Assembly: GCF_964340395.1 (NCBI RefSeq)
Contig: NC_135571.1
Span: 11,100,440 to 11,164,439 of the forward strand
DNA from: Glandiceps talaboti
Lineage: Eukaryota; Hemichordata; Enteropneusta; Spengelidae
DNA length: 64,000 bases
Direction of reading: 5' to 3'
Below are positions 25,412 to 38,039 of the stretch, in pieces. A program made the translations under genes and the position numbers. Under the pieces are notes generated by a model. It ran no database searches and was not told the DNA's origin. It saw nothing but the letters and a program-made list of their open reading frames with translations. The stretch's first letter is position 1. Each line of letters opens with the position of its first letter.

Positions 25412-28400
25412 TGATTTCAGTTTTAGATTAATGAAATAATTGGAAAAGTCAACAAATTGTAAGAATTTCTTCAAATATTTTTGTCTGGAAAGTGAGTGAG
25501 TGAATCCTGAAACTGACTGTGGTAACAATTTATTCATAACAAAATTTTAACTAAATTGAGATATACATTCTCAATTATTTCTCCACAATTCATGAATCGG
25601 TTAAAAACTTTACACATAATTCATACACATTGTTTTCATTTGAAATATCTGAATATCATTAATATATAACAATTAAATTATTGAATACAAACTTTACATA
25701 AATTTAAAAACTATTCATTTAAACAGAATTGTTAATAGAACACACAACAAACCTTACCTAGAACAAAAGAAAAAATATGAGATTTCAATTTTAGGACTTT
25801 TGACATAAATAAGCTCACTTTTAAACCTAAATTTTGACAACAAATAATAAATTAGTACTATTTCTACAACTCCAATCTAAAAGGAACAGTCACTGTAGCA
25901 AAAATTTTACAAAAAAAAGAAATTTCTATACATTAAATTTTCAGGGATGATCCAAGGTATTGAAACTGATATATTAAATACCTCTGTCACACAGTTGCTA
26001 ATCTCCACAGCAGAAACCATGATCACTTCACACAAAGACATTCCAGAAAGTAACACATATGGCTTTAAGAACTATTTCTAACTGAAACTTTCAAAATTCT
26101 TCTCGAAATACATATCCAAATTGTATTTTCTTATTGCTGAAATTTGCTATGAGACACAAAATGACTGTAAATTGTATGTACTTCAATATTTTAGTTAGCA
26201 CTGCAATTACTTCTAGTAGCTTTTCTTTGTTCTAAAATTAGTTCAACAAAATAACAATCTCTCTTCAAATCTGGCTAATAAAATTCCAGACAACAAATTC
26301 CCAAACATTTGAACAGGCGCAGCGATTATGTATATTACATGTACAAATACTTCTCCTTCAATAATTCAAGAGAAGAGTTAGTCAAAACGATTCCCTACCT
26401 TATTTATATGTCTCTTTCAGTCAAATCTGTAAAAAATTTCGGCTGCTGATTTTCAGTATATATACCAGTGTAATGATAAACAAAGAAATCAGCTGGGCTT
26501 CTGGAGCAGATGCTGACATACGTTTACAAATAATATGGACTAGTCCACTTGTATAGAGGGGTGGAGAATGATACCTTGAGCAAAGTGTTTACATTTTAAG
26601 AGCCCTAGGTTTGATGAATCATTCAACATACTTGTGGACTGTCTGAGCTAATGTTATCAACAGTTACAAAAACTCTATTTCTTAATAGTTAAGCAATTTA
26701 ATATTTTTCTGCATCACATATTGATTATATTAAGTGTTACATTTCTTACATGCTATATGACTTTGAACTTCAGACTTAATTTTTTTAAAGAAATTGATCT
26801 AGACTTATCTTATTCACAGTCGTCTGTTTATCTGTTGTCTGTACTTATATAATATGTATATAGATAAAAATTTTTAAATATTATATGGCCACTTTGAGTT
26901 CAGGAAAGTTATATTTATTTAACACAAACGAACGCGTCGATATAAATCCTATGAAGGTTATAGTGCTGGTTGGTGAGTTATAAGGGTATATATTTATGTG
27001 TATTAAATTTTGGACACTTTCCAAAAGTGCGCACATGTTCTACAAGTTCCAACAGCCGGCCAGCAATGCAATGATTGGTAAGGGAGTCCTTGGGACGCAA
27101 AGTTAATAAGTCGCGTTTTTGGAAAATCTCACGTGGATTACACAAAACGTTATTTTTGTGGAAACCCGGCCGACTTGACTGAAAAACACGAACATAAAAT
27201 CTAACCTGTGGTCGAAATTATAAACAGTATACTATACCAGTCTATAAAGAAATTAGATATGGATCGCGAAAAGTGTTAGTGTTACAAACTTTGAAAATCG
27301 ACACAACTTGAACCGTACACCACCACCTCATATCCCTTTATAAACACCACAAACTCACCCTCGTTACTTGATTTTTGAGTAGATTCGGGTACTTTGAGCG
27401 ACACGTCCTCTCTACTTCGAATTATTTTACTCTGTGTGCAAACTTCTAGCCTGTTCTACCTATATTATTGAATGGAAGTTTCTGGAAATTGCTGGATCAG
27501 TCAGCTGGTGAGCTCATTCTTTGTTTACGGAAATGACATCATGCATCCTCGTACAACAATTATTTTTACTGTTAATATGTTGATTGTATCATTTTTATAT
27601 TTTATTTTTATCACTACTATTTACTCCATTCTTGTTGTTTTCGGTCTAATGACACATTTATTTTATAAAATAACATAATATACTCACATCAGTCCACCCT
27701 AAAATCTACATAAAAAAATTAGGAGTTTAAGTACCCCTAACTCATCAAAAGTTATTCTTGTCACAAACTCAACAATGAAAATCATATATTTTTTCAAAAT
27801 GAACAATTTCACAGCAACGTAAATGTACGATAGAAACAAATTTGTCTTACATAAAGACCAGAATATATAATGAAGAGGATACTTTTGTCAAATAAATATG
27901 TAAACAGAATAGTAGTGTAAATGCTGCCATAATTATTTTTTCCCTAAAACCTACGGGGTTTAGTTTACAATATGGACGACAGGTAAAGTTTCTGCTGTGT
28001 ATTTCTCACTTCACTTCAATATTGTGTTGATATCATGGCTTCTTGGTTAATTTGACATCAGGATCTTTCAATATCGAGTTCTTGTAGATGTCCCCGTATA
28101 TATAATTTAGGAATAGAAGTACTGAGATCACAAATCTGCGATGTAGTTGTAATGGCAGAGCTACGAGTCGGCCGAATGTCACCCCACTGCCCCAGTTAGG
28201 GCCTTAGCCCTAGAGTTCGCGATTGCTATGCCGCTGCCGATGTGATCATTTCTTCAAAATATGTCAAAAACGTGTGTAGATATTTTTAAAACTGTTCAGC
28301 TTCGTACAGACATTGATTTTTACCACACAGAGAATTTTATTCAGAGAGAGAAACTTTATTGCCCGACCATTTGTCTTCCTCTGTGATCGTGATCGTGATG

Positions 28401-28574
28401 AGAGAAAATTTGTTTTAGTAAAGTGAGTAACAGTACCATTTCAGAAATAAATTAGTACTATTTACTATGTTCTTTCCCAAGTTTCAGTTAGATTTCATAA
28501 CCAGTGCAACTGTGTTTTGGGTTATGTTACAGGTGACCTTTGATTTGGATGAGTAGTTTTTGAACAGTCCCAAA

Positions 28575-31500
28575 ATGGCAAGTGGATTTATTGAGTCCGA
28601 ATTAGAAGAATTAAAGAAGAAATGTCACTCTGAGCTAGAAGGAAGTACCCTTATAGCATGTCATCCTGTGTCTGTTAGAGTACGGCTTGTGTAAGTAACA
28701 AAGTGGTGTCTGGAGAATGATTTGTAAAGTATCACAGCATGTATGTATGTATGTATGTATGTATGTATGTATGTATGTATGTATGTATGTATGTATGTAT
28801 GTATGTATGTATGTATGTATGTATGTATGTATGTATGTATGTATGTATGTATGTATGTATGTATGTATGTATGTATGTATGTATGTATGTATGTATGTAT
28901 GTATGTATGTATGTATGTATGTATGTATGTATGTATGTATGTATGTATGTATGTATGTATGTATCATGTATGTATGTATAATGTATGTATGTATGTATGT
29001 ATGTATGTATGTATGTATGTATGTATGTATGTGTGTGTATATGTATGTATGTATGTTATTGTATGTATGTATGTATGTATGTATGTATGTATGTATGTAT
29101 GTATGTATGTATGTATGTATGTATGTATGTATGTATGTATGTATATATGTATGTATGTGTGTGTATGTGTATGTGTGTGTGTGTGCAGATGAACAATGAA
29201 TATTCATGACTATCTGAAGGTAATAAGCACTTAGGATTAATGAATAGTCTTTGTGAATATTCATAAAGTTTTAGAGTTTCATTTTGGTGTGTCTTTGTCA
29301 TTATGTGAAATTCATGCAATGTTGAATCACTCTCAAGAAGCCGAAGTTTATGAAATACCTTTATTTCCTGGAGTGGTGGTCTCCTTTACTGAGAACAAAT
29401 TTGAAAACTTATGTGTTCTTGTGAGTCTTTTAACTGAATTCTGTGTCATGGCTTGGAAACTTGTACATCATAAACTGATTAATTTATGTTAAGATAAATA
29501 CTGAGTATCGCCCACATTGTTTTCATCTACAGAAAAACCAAACACAGACAGTTTGATGCCTGTTTGCAATTTTCACCTAAATACCCCGAAAATCACATAA
29601 TTGTGGAATTAAAAAGTAAAACAATTCCTGAAAAGTTGTTAGATCGAGTTACAAAATTAGCCGAAGAAGAATCAAAGAAATTGAAAGGAAAAAAACAGGT
29701 AAGACTGAAATGTATGTACTTCCTGTTACATTTAGCATCTATCCCAGAAATAGTAGTTCAAAACAGTAAATTAATTTCCTGGTGAAATATTAGCTAAATT
29801 TTAGCTGAAAGATGTTACAATGGCAAGATGATCAAATTGTAATCCAACATAAGTTAATACACAAACTAAAAACTAAGCTAGGTTCCTGATGAGAAATTGA
29901 TCAAGGCAATAGTACTATAGAATGGTCAGCATGCATTGGTGGTTAATATCACAGTAGTATAATTGGGTTTGTGAGAATCAATGTTAATGGCCTCACTCAG
30001 GGTTCACAGTTATAATTAAAAATTCATATTTACAAATTCAAAACAATTTGGGAATCACATTGCTATTTATTTGTACTTTGTGAGTGCAAATTTTCATTTG
30101 TAACAATAGGGAACTTGCAATCCAGAGTGAGCATGCTCAGACACAAAGGATTATGGGATTATCTGTGGTTAATTATCCTAATAGTAATACCTAATCTGGA
30201 GCTACTGATAAAATAAACCTCCCACAATGGTCAGGTTGCAAACTATGTAGCAGTATTGTTTACAATACAAATTCATTTGTATTTATTATCCTATTTCCCA
30301 TGATGCAACATTCAATATGGCGGGTTTGCGAGTTCCCTATTGGGTTTGTGAGTGTTACTGTGTGTTCTCATTGTATCCCTACCCTGGAAATCCCTAACTT
30401 GAATATCATTGTCTTGTGTGTATAGTCCTATATAAACCTTGCATTGATTCAAATACAAATTGTATCAAATCTTTGGTTAATTTGAGATCCCAGTAAAATA
30501 GTTTGGGAATTCATGAAGATTTTTCCTGGTGACTGCTCCAAACAAAAAACACTGACTCAACCTTTAAAATGTACTTTTCATTTCCCTAATATCTTGTACT
30601 TTTATTTCATTATTTCATTCTTTTCTTCTCTACAGGTTTTACCCGTTTTACAGTTTCTAAATCAACTTTTATATGACAACCCATTTACTGTATGCAGTGA
30701 CGAACTCAGTTTTATCAAAAATGACCTCATCACATCAAAAGATGAACTAAAAACTAAGCAAAAATCTGGTGTGATCTCCATGACGATTAATCAAGATAAT
30801 TATTACTGTCAACTCAAATTTACAGTCCCTGATGACTATCCAGTGACACAAATTAGGTAAGTGAAATGATATGACCTGTGACCTCTGACCTCTGACCCAG
30901 GCCACTACACAGCAAGGGATAAAGCAGATTTGGTGTACTGTGTATTGCAAGAGCCTGCTGTGTTGCATTATGCCATAACAAGTTGACTGAGGGGTTGTAC
31001 TGGCTGTGAGATGCCATGCACAGTACCAGACTTTGGTGCATCACAAGAAATTTGTGTGTCAGTGGTGCTTCAAATTGGCCTAGAGAACACACTTCTTGCG
31101 AGTCATTATTGTATGGGATAACTACATCTGTTGTATAATGAATTGGATCAGGGCTACATTGGTTGTTAGTCGATCATCACTAGACATATTCCTCTCCTAA
31201 GACTGAACTGTTATCAGTGAAATCTGATCAAGTATTTTTTTAAAGGAGGAAAATTTTGTACTTGAAACTGCTTGGGAGTTAAAAAACTGAAAAATGTACA
31301 TCAGTGTCAAAGTCCTATAATGTTACTCACAGCTACTCTAAGAGTTGTCTATTGAGGGCGCTGTGTTCAGAACACGGCAACAAGAATGAATTTTGTGATA
31401 AGCAAATTTAGTGTTAATTTTATATTAATTTATATGTGTATTTCTTACCTTTTACAGTATAGAAGAAAGAGGTAACAACTTCCCCAGACATTTTTGTCCA

Positions 31501-34310
31501 GCATTTATCAGTCAAGCTGTAGAAAAAGCACGACAATGTGTTGTTCCACCACTTAAAAAGAAACCAAAGTAAGTTGTATGTTCTTAGCCCAGAAATTTGT
31601 GTTATGTTGCTATCTGAATAAGCTCTCTACACTGAGCCAAGAGATTTGTCAAGTGTTACTATCTCATGAAGATATTTACTCCAAGTCAAGGTTTCTGACC
31701 TTAGAAGCATGGAACACTGAATTTGAAATTAAATTACTACAAACAATTCTGCTAAAATGTACTGTGCACTGCACAGCACTATTCTGCACTGTACTCTGCC
31801 ATGTTGTGCTGTACTGTACTATAGTGTCATGAAGTGTACTGTCCTGTACTGCACTGCACTATTCTGTACTGCACTCAGTACTCTGCTGTGCTGTGCTGTG
31901 CTGTACTATAGTGTCGTGAAGTGTACTGCACTGCACTGCACTATTCTGTACTGCACTCAGTACTCTGTTGTGCTGTGCTGTGCTATACTATAGTGTCGTG
32001 AAGTGTATTGCACTGCACTATTCTGTACTGCACTCAGTACTCTGCTGTGCTGTGCTATACTATAGTGTCGTGAAGTGTACTGCACTGCACTGCACTATTC
32101 TGTACTGCACTCAGTACTCTGCTGTGCTGTGCTGTACTATAGTGCTGTGAAGTGTACTGTACTGTATTACACTGCACTGCACTATAACTGTATTTTACAT
32201 TATGAAACCTAACAATCCACTATTCAATGAGAAATATTATGACTTTATAATTAATCTGAAATAAAATGTACAACTGCGAAATAGTCATAAAAAAAGCCCT
32301 GAGAATTATGTTTATATAATTTAAATCATAGACCCTCCATCAATGTTGATGGAGGCACGCGCTCTATGATTTAGCCAGGAATTCCCCATGAAATACTTAT
32401 GTACTTTAGGAAATCCAACATTACTTAATTTATACAGAAGGAACCCAACATACAAAATATCTGACTTGGTTTGATGTCTTTACAGAGATCCTCCTTTTGA
32501 ACCCAAGCCATCACTGAAAAGAGTAGCAAAATTTCTTGTAGAAGATTGTATACGAAAGTATCCCAAAGAACCTTGCCAAGTTTGTCAAGAAAATGGATTT
32601 CCTCCAGATCCTAAGGTATGTACAGGAAGGGAAGATATTAACAATTATTTTCGTACACTTACCCAATATACTACAGCATGTTACAGGTTAGTGTTAACCC
32701 TAGACCACTTAATCCACTGAGTCTACTTAGATGTTATTGCCCAATATTTGTCTTCGTTCAGCCAAGGAAATATACAAGTGACCTAAGGGGTCTTTGTCAC
32801 TAAGAGTCGATAGACATTTGATTTAGATTTCAAACACAGCAGAACAGTGATGTAGACGCGTGTTGTCATGACGTAGACGACCCTTAGGTCATGAGTATTT
32901 TCCAACTGAATGAACAAAAATATTGAAAAATAACATAATTATATGAGCACCAGTAATATAAAAGAAAAATTGGGGAAAGTAATGGTAATTTTGAACATTT
33001 TGATTTATATTTCAAACACAGCAGAACCAGTGACATAGACACATGTTGTCGTGACGTAGAATGACCAGAGTATATATTCCATAATTTTTGTTCTAAATGG
33101 CTCGTGAATGGTACGATATATGCTGTAACCAGAGATAGCCCATATAATTAAATGTGTAGTAAAACAATCTTTCAATTCAAAACTTCATTTTTCCCGTTAC
33201 TTTTACCCAATTTTCATCAATCCTTTCCAGATTATAGTCTCTAATTAAACATACTACTTCTGCATCTGTACTGTACTTCACAAAATATTATGACTGATTA
33301 TCATTTCTGCCTTTCAGAGTGCTGTTAGTGATCCAAGCAGTGAGAGATTTCTTGAAAGAGTATACTGTGGACATATCTATCATCGTGGTTGTCTAGATAA
33401 ATATATGAAAACACCACCATTTACAGGTAAAGTGTCTCCTCAGATGCAATAGTCTTTGTTACCCAGACTCTCACTGCTGAGGGCTCTGCTACGAGACCTC
33501 CCAGACGGGAGTCTGGGGAAACCATGTTCCAACTACCCCACAACAGAAGTCACAGAGTATATTTCTTCCAAGCATAAAAAGTGGCCTGTTTGTTGTAATT
33601 AATATATATCAGAATGATATGAATCGAAATATTTGGGGTATAACATCCAACATCATTCACCCTGCAATGTTGGACATAAAGTACTCCCATGATGCACCAC
33701 TCCAGAGGCTACTTAATAGGGAACTGAGCATGCTCAGACATAAAGGACTATGGGATTATCTGTGGCTACTTAATTGCACGGAATAGTTGGACTCAGACTC
33801 TTGTTTGGGATGGTCTCGTAGCATAGCTCTCAGCTTGTAGAGGCTGGGTAACCGAGACTACAGATGCAAAGGACTTTGGGATTATTTGTACCGGTAGTTT
33901 CAGTATTACTAGTGTGATGAGGAGAGTCCTGTCACTATGGCAACAGAGACAAGGATACATGTGGTTACAGTGTGACATATTGTTTACAAACATGATAAAT
34001 TCATGGAATGGTATTGCATTCCCATAACGCACCATTCAAAATGGCTGGCATACATTTCCTATGATGCACCATTCAAAATGGTTGATTTGAATTCCCATGA
34101 TACACTTTCCAAGGTGGCTGGTTTGCAAGTTCCTTTTTCTAACATACTTGCATATTTTATTGATTTGTAGGTGGAAAGTTGTGTCCAGGCTGCAATAATA
34201 GAATTTACCATGGAGAATGGAATATTGCACCAAAGTTAGCTGAAGACAGGTGGGCTCATCATGAAGCTAGGAAAAGAGAACTTGCTGAAGTTGTAGATTT
34301 CTTAGAATAA
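28575..34310 (+). CDS. Tandem-RWD RING-H2 protein, probable E3 ubiquitin ligase (7 exons)
   Basis: Exons: 28575-28690, 29533-29698, 30636-30856, 31458-31568, 32486-32615, 33318-33426, 34171-34310. Phases join to 330 residues. Residues about 30-110 look like an RWD/UBC-like fold (QFDACLQFSPKYPENHIIVE plus a helix), and about 145-200 like a second one (YYCQLKFTVPDDYP, then a helix). A RING-H2 finger follows: Cys235, Cys238, Cys265, His267, His270, Cys273, Cys289, Cys292, spread over exons 5-7. The C-terminus is charged and helical, with no signal or membrane segment. RWD plus RING is known in E3 ligases such as RNF25, and the double-RWD-then-RING order recalls FANCL, but the sequence matches neither as I remember them. 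I do not recognise a named orthologue. Ligase activity is inferred from the RING residues. A polyadenylation-like AATAAA (34309-34314) overlaps the stop. Confidence 0.88.
28739..29186. repeat. (GTAT)n microsatellite, about 450 bp, in RWD-RING intron 1
   Basis: Nearly uninterrupted GTAT tetranucleotide array beginning about 50 bp after the exon 1 donor. Open frames of up to 209 codons on either strand are repeat translations. Confidence 0.97.
30104..30342. mobile_element. MITE family 6 (CCAATAGGGAACTTGC ends), copy 1
   Basis: Inverted ends CAATAGGGAACTTGCA and GCGAGTTCCCTATTG bound 239 bp with internal marks AGCATGCTCAGAC and CCCATGATGCAACATT. A copy in the opposite orientation is at 63551-63793, a half copy at 62640-62715, and a diverged relative at about 33712-34135. 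It lies in RWD-RING intron 2. Confidence 0.75.
31757..32190. repeat. 72-87-bp minisatellite in RWD-RING intron 4
   Basis: About four units share CTATAGTGTCGTGAAGTGTA and ACTGCACTCAGTACTCTG. Within each unit the bases are themselves CTGTG/CTGCA short repeats. The Cys-rich open frames here are artefacts. Confidence 0.9.
32742..32950. mobile_element. MITE family 7, copy 1
   Basis: Inverted ends TTCGTTCAGCCAAGGAAA ... AGTGACCTAAGGGGTC and ACCCTTAGGTCATGAGTATT ... TGAATGAA. Related copies lie at 56465-56600 and 62015-62165. It lies in RWD-RING intron 5 and is non-coding. Confidence 0.7.
33448..33868. mobile_element. TIR element family 8 (copy 1)
   Basis: About 80-bp imperfect inverted ends: TTACCCAGACTCTCACTGC ... 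GCTACGAGACC at the left and GGTCTCGTAGC ... GGCTGGGTAACCGAGACTAC at the right. A piece related to family 6 lies inside. Relatives occur in both TRIM segments (43897-44275 and 54350-54700). Confidence 0.6.
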
Positions 34311-34580
34311 TAAATTTCTTCTATCTTTTATTTAAGTATTTCAACGCTTTTAATTTTTATCTTTTAAAATCTTTTCCTAAGTAGAGTGAAGTTATGGTGA
34401 TACAGTTTTTTGTGTGTTGTTTCTTTGATAAACTGTATCTCAAGGTCGGTTCAGTTGTGGTAATTTCATTAATTAGTCACTGTGGGTTTCTGAAAACATG
34501 TTAGAATCCTATCATGAAAGTTCATCTGTATTGGTAATACATATTGTCACAAATTGAACTTTTGTTCTCAATACCGAATA

Positions 34581-34665
34581 TTTTTTCACCGAAACGTTCA
34601 GCTGTCAACACTACAGCTTTCATCAGCGGAATGATCTAACTTGACCTTCTTTGTGTGAAGGTCAA
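34581..34665 (-). ncRNA. Hammerhead-ribozyme-like motif (Penelope-type element remnant?)
   Basis: The minus strand of 34590-34630 reads GCTGATGAAAGCTGTAGTG, then TTGACAGCTGAACGTTTCGG. That is a CTGATGA core, a stem-loop (AGCTGT...ACAGCT) and a GAA...GTTTC side. This resembles the short-stem-III hammerhead motifs reported in metazoan Penelope-like retroelements. Next to it lies a 9-bp hairpin, TTGACCTTC/GAAGGTCAA (34641-34665). The core looks imperfect, so activity is doubtful. No reverse transcriptase frame was found nearby. Confidence 0.4.
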
Positions 34666-34817
34666 TGATCGAGTCGTCAGAATCCTGTAATGTGAAGGTT
34701 ACAAATGGATGATGCAATCAATAGCTTCAAATCTCATCTCACGTCTAACTCATTGAGGTCCAAGATGAAATTTCAACTTCAAAGTCACCCACCCACACAG
34801 TCACATATCTTTGTTAT

Positions 34818-35035
34818 CAAAGAATTCTACCCAATAATAAGTCAGTGTTTTGGGAGCATTTACATATTGTCCAAATATGGTAATCACAGAATTCTGCCCA
34901 ATAATAAGTCAGTTTTTTTTTTGCATTTACATAATGTCCAAATATGGTAATCACAGAATTTTACCCAATAGTAAGTCAGTGTTTTTTGAGGGCATTTACA
35001 TAATGTCCATATATGGTATATTTGCCATATCAGGA
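34818..35035. repeat. 66-68-bp tandem repeat, 3 copies
   Basis: Units share ACCCAATAATAAGTCAGTG and TGTCCAAATATGGTAATCAC. It lies in the intergenic region just before the first TRIM segment. The open frames here are spurious. Confidence 0.8.
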
Positions 35036-35694
35036 TGCTACTTATACATTGTTTACATCATTCTACAAGCTGGGGTGTACTCATTTGCATAAACAACTTT
35101 TGGTTCATGATTTCTCATTTAGCTAGACGGGTGAGGAGACATCTTTGGATTCAAAACCATGGATAGCATCTAGACTAGTACAAAAACACTTCAGGAACCG
35201 TGACCGAGGATATCCGGTAAACCTCACCTACTTACTGCCCCTAACAAAAACACTGAGGAAGTATATCACAAAGGCTATCTTAATTGTCACTCCTTATTTT
35301 TGTTACAAGTTTGTTTCAAACATCTTCATCTTTCTCTTTGCTCAACTCATAATTCAACTGTAGTGAAATTTGTATGTTTTAGTTACAAAACAGTGAAGCA
35401 TCCCTAGGTAGATGAGTAAAAGTGAATAAAAGTGTAGTTATGTACAGACATATAGCTACAATTTCATTGAAAAAAAAAACTTGTGCAAAACCAGGTAAGC
35501 TTTTTTTTTGTACTCAATTACTATGGTAGTGTACATACAGACAGACAGACAAACAGACAGTAGTATCTTAGAATGTGATCATGTGTAATTTTTATAAAAC
35601 AGTGAAAATTAAACATGACTCTCTCAGTGTCAGTGGTCAGAGACATCAAATGAAATAAAATTCAATAATTTAAAAGTAATTTTGATTTTTGTTG

Positions 35695-36055
35695 TCATTG
35701 GTTGATAAGATTTTTTGTTGGTTCTGAGATGTACAACACAATGCCAGACTACATGCAGTAATACACATATTATGAATACTATAACTTGTTAGTTCTGAGA
35801 TGTACAACACAATGCCAGACTACAGTAATACACATATTATGAACACTATAACTTGTTGGTTCTGAGATGTACAAGACAATGCCAGACTACAGTAATACAC
35901 ATATTATGAACACTATAGCTTGTTGGTTCTGAGATGTACAACACAATGCCAGACTACATGCAGTAATACACATATTATGAACACTATAACTTGTTGAATC
36001 TGAGAATGAGATGTACAACACAATGCTAGACTACAGTAATACATATATTATGAAC
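35695..36055. repeat. About 80-bp minisatellite, 5 copies, unit A only
   Basis: Units share GGTTCTGAGATGTACAACAC and TACACATATTATGAACACTA. Unit B has only one related unit, near 46097-46160. Confidence 0.85.
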
Positions 36056-36334
36056 ATGATCACCCCATCCTGGATGTGTATATAAAGGCTCTGCTGTCTT
36101 CTGTCTTAGATCTCCATACATAAGGCTCAGTTGTCTTGGCGATATTTACTTTAAGCTCTCCCTGAGGTGATTGAAGACTCTATCACTTTATAACTATGTA
36201 ACTTTGCCCATACCCTAAGCTTATTTAAGTTTAATTAGCAATTTCTAACTTCATACATAAATACCGGTCTGTTCAACATTGTCTGACATTGTACAAGAAG
36301 AGCATATGACTCAACAATTTATCATGGTTAAATA

Positions 36335-36342
36335 AAGTCAAT

Positions 36343-36378
<36 letters not shown>

Positions 36379-36440
36379 TTTATAGCATAACAATATGCCA
36401 TAGCAAGCATGGTAATAATAATCGTAATAATAATAATAAT
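36335..36440 (-). mobile_element. (AATC)n-tailed retroelement remnant
   Basis: On the minus strand, a short body (ATGGCATATTGTTATGCTAT) ends in (GATT)n, the form of a LINE/SINE tail. (TAA)n follows upstream near 36415-36440. Truncated and non-coding. Confidence 0.4.
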
Positions 36441-37259
36441 CACAAAATTGACATGGGGATTCTATCATATGGTCATGATTTAGGTTGGAGATTTTTAAAT
36501 TTGAATAATTTCTAGTTTGGTCGTTGGTATAGATCTAATAGTGGAAATAAATGATATCTGAGGAAACTAGAAAACTGATATGGCTGTATAGACATTGTAT
36601 TTAGATTTATTTCGATGACATTTTGTAATGTCCAAATGAAAACATGTTTTTCTGATATTTCTTTTATGAAGTTCAAAAGCTCTCAAATCTATTCAAGTTC
36701 AAGTCAAAGTAGTCGTATGGATAAGGATGTGGTATTTATTTTGGATTTTAATTTATAAAACAATTTTATCACATCTTCCTACTTGAAAAAGCACCAGACA
36801 CAATATAAATCATTATTGAGTTGAAAGAACTACTTGACTTTTGTACACAAACACTGGTTTGAACTGAAATATCTACTAAACTATGACAAACACAAACTGT
36901 ACATTAGGAATTTTTACATCACTAGACATCACAAGTTACATGAATATACAAATCATTACAGCTGAATGAACTCTGACTTTTGTCATTGTCTTTTTATGAT
37001 AACACATTATCACAGTATTTAATCTCGTTCGTACAGTTAAAGAAACGAGTACATAGTTTGGTCAATAGTTTGGACACAAAATAGATGGTGTACATAAACT
37101 AAACTAAATACATTTACTGTATATTTGCTATGCCAGGTACAATACAAATCATGATATAGTTGAGTTAACTTTTTTTTTGACATTTGTCAAAATCATTTTT
37201 TTATGATAACTCATAATTCTATATTGAGTATTTAGTCTAGTTCGTACAGGCACATACAT

Positions 37260-37700
37260 AAATCTAGTGAGAATCTAGCTAGTAAAAATCTTGTAAATAT
37301 CTACCAGATATTTGTATGCAACTTATTGAGAAGAGAGTGAGAATCCTGGAAATTCTCTATTAGATATCTGTATGCAAATTAGCGAGAAAACAATGAGAAT
37401 CTAGTAAAAATCTAGTAAATTCTCTATTACATATTTGTATGCAAATTAGCAAGAAAACAGGATCTAGGAAGAATATAGTGAGAATCTTGTGAATTAGATA
37501 TTAGATATTTGTATGCAATTTATTAGTGAGAATCAAGTAATCTAGTAAATTATCTATTAGATATTTATAGGCAAATTAGCAAGAAAACTGAGAATCTACT
37601 AAGGAACTAGTAAGAATCTAGTTTATCTATTGAGATATTTGCATGCAAAATAACAAGAATATAGTGAGAATGTAGTAAGAATATATGTATTTGTATGCAA
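37260..37700. repeat. Degenerate tandem repeat upstream of TRIM gene A
   Basis: Units of about 75-95 bp with GTGAGAATCTAG and ATATTTGTATGCAAATTAGC. The equivalent in unit B is 47870-48330. Confidence 0.7.
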
Positions 37701-38039
37701 ATTAGTGAGAATATTTTAGCATCTGATGGATTCTGTTAATTAGACACCAGACACAATTTAAATAATGATTTACTAGTAGTTGAATGAACTATTTGACTTT
37801 TGTACACGGTGACAGGTCCAGACTACCAAATTTTATCACCTGTGTCACTGTGCCCAGTTGAACAATGCTTGATCTTCTCACAGGAACCTTTAAGTGTTTG
37901 AAGTTTTATCAGTAAACCATGGCAACACACTAAATAATCCAAAGTAGCTTTGATTGTAGCTGTAAAATACTCACAAGTTAGGGGGTTCTCTGAGAAGTTT
38001 CTACTGAGATTTAGTCTTATACACCTGTGACTGGCCAAC

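Larger units (their letters stand above)
22712..28574. other. Spacer between divergent TCP11L1 and the RWD-RING gene
   Basis: TCP11L1 runs left and the RWD-RING gene runs right from this 5.9-kb interval. It must hold both promoters and the missing TCP11L1 untranslated exon. Candidate minus-strand donors (for example near 25756 and 27206) cannot be told apart. The part from about 26.9 to 28.3 kb has more CG dinucleotides and is the likeliest promoter zone. For the RWD-RING gene, an AG acceptor at about 28533 and a GTGAGT near 28421 suggest a 5'UTR intron. No coding gene was found. Confidence 0.45.

Noticed and set aside
28635-29264. Open frames of 149-209 codons on both strands
   Set aside because: They are translations of the (GTAT)n array (repeating Met-Tyr-Val-Cys or His-Thr-Tyr-Ile) and only exist because the tetranucleotide has no stop codons.
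31578-32150. Cys/Leu-rich overlapping open frames
   Set aside because: Products of the intronic CTGTG/CTGCA minisatellite, with no domain and no splice context.
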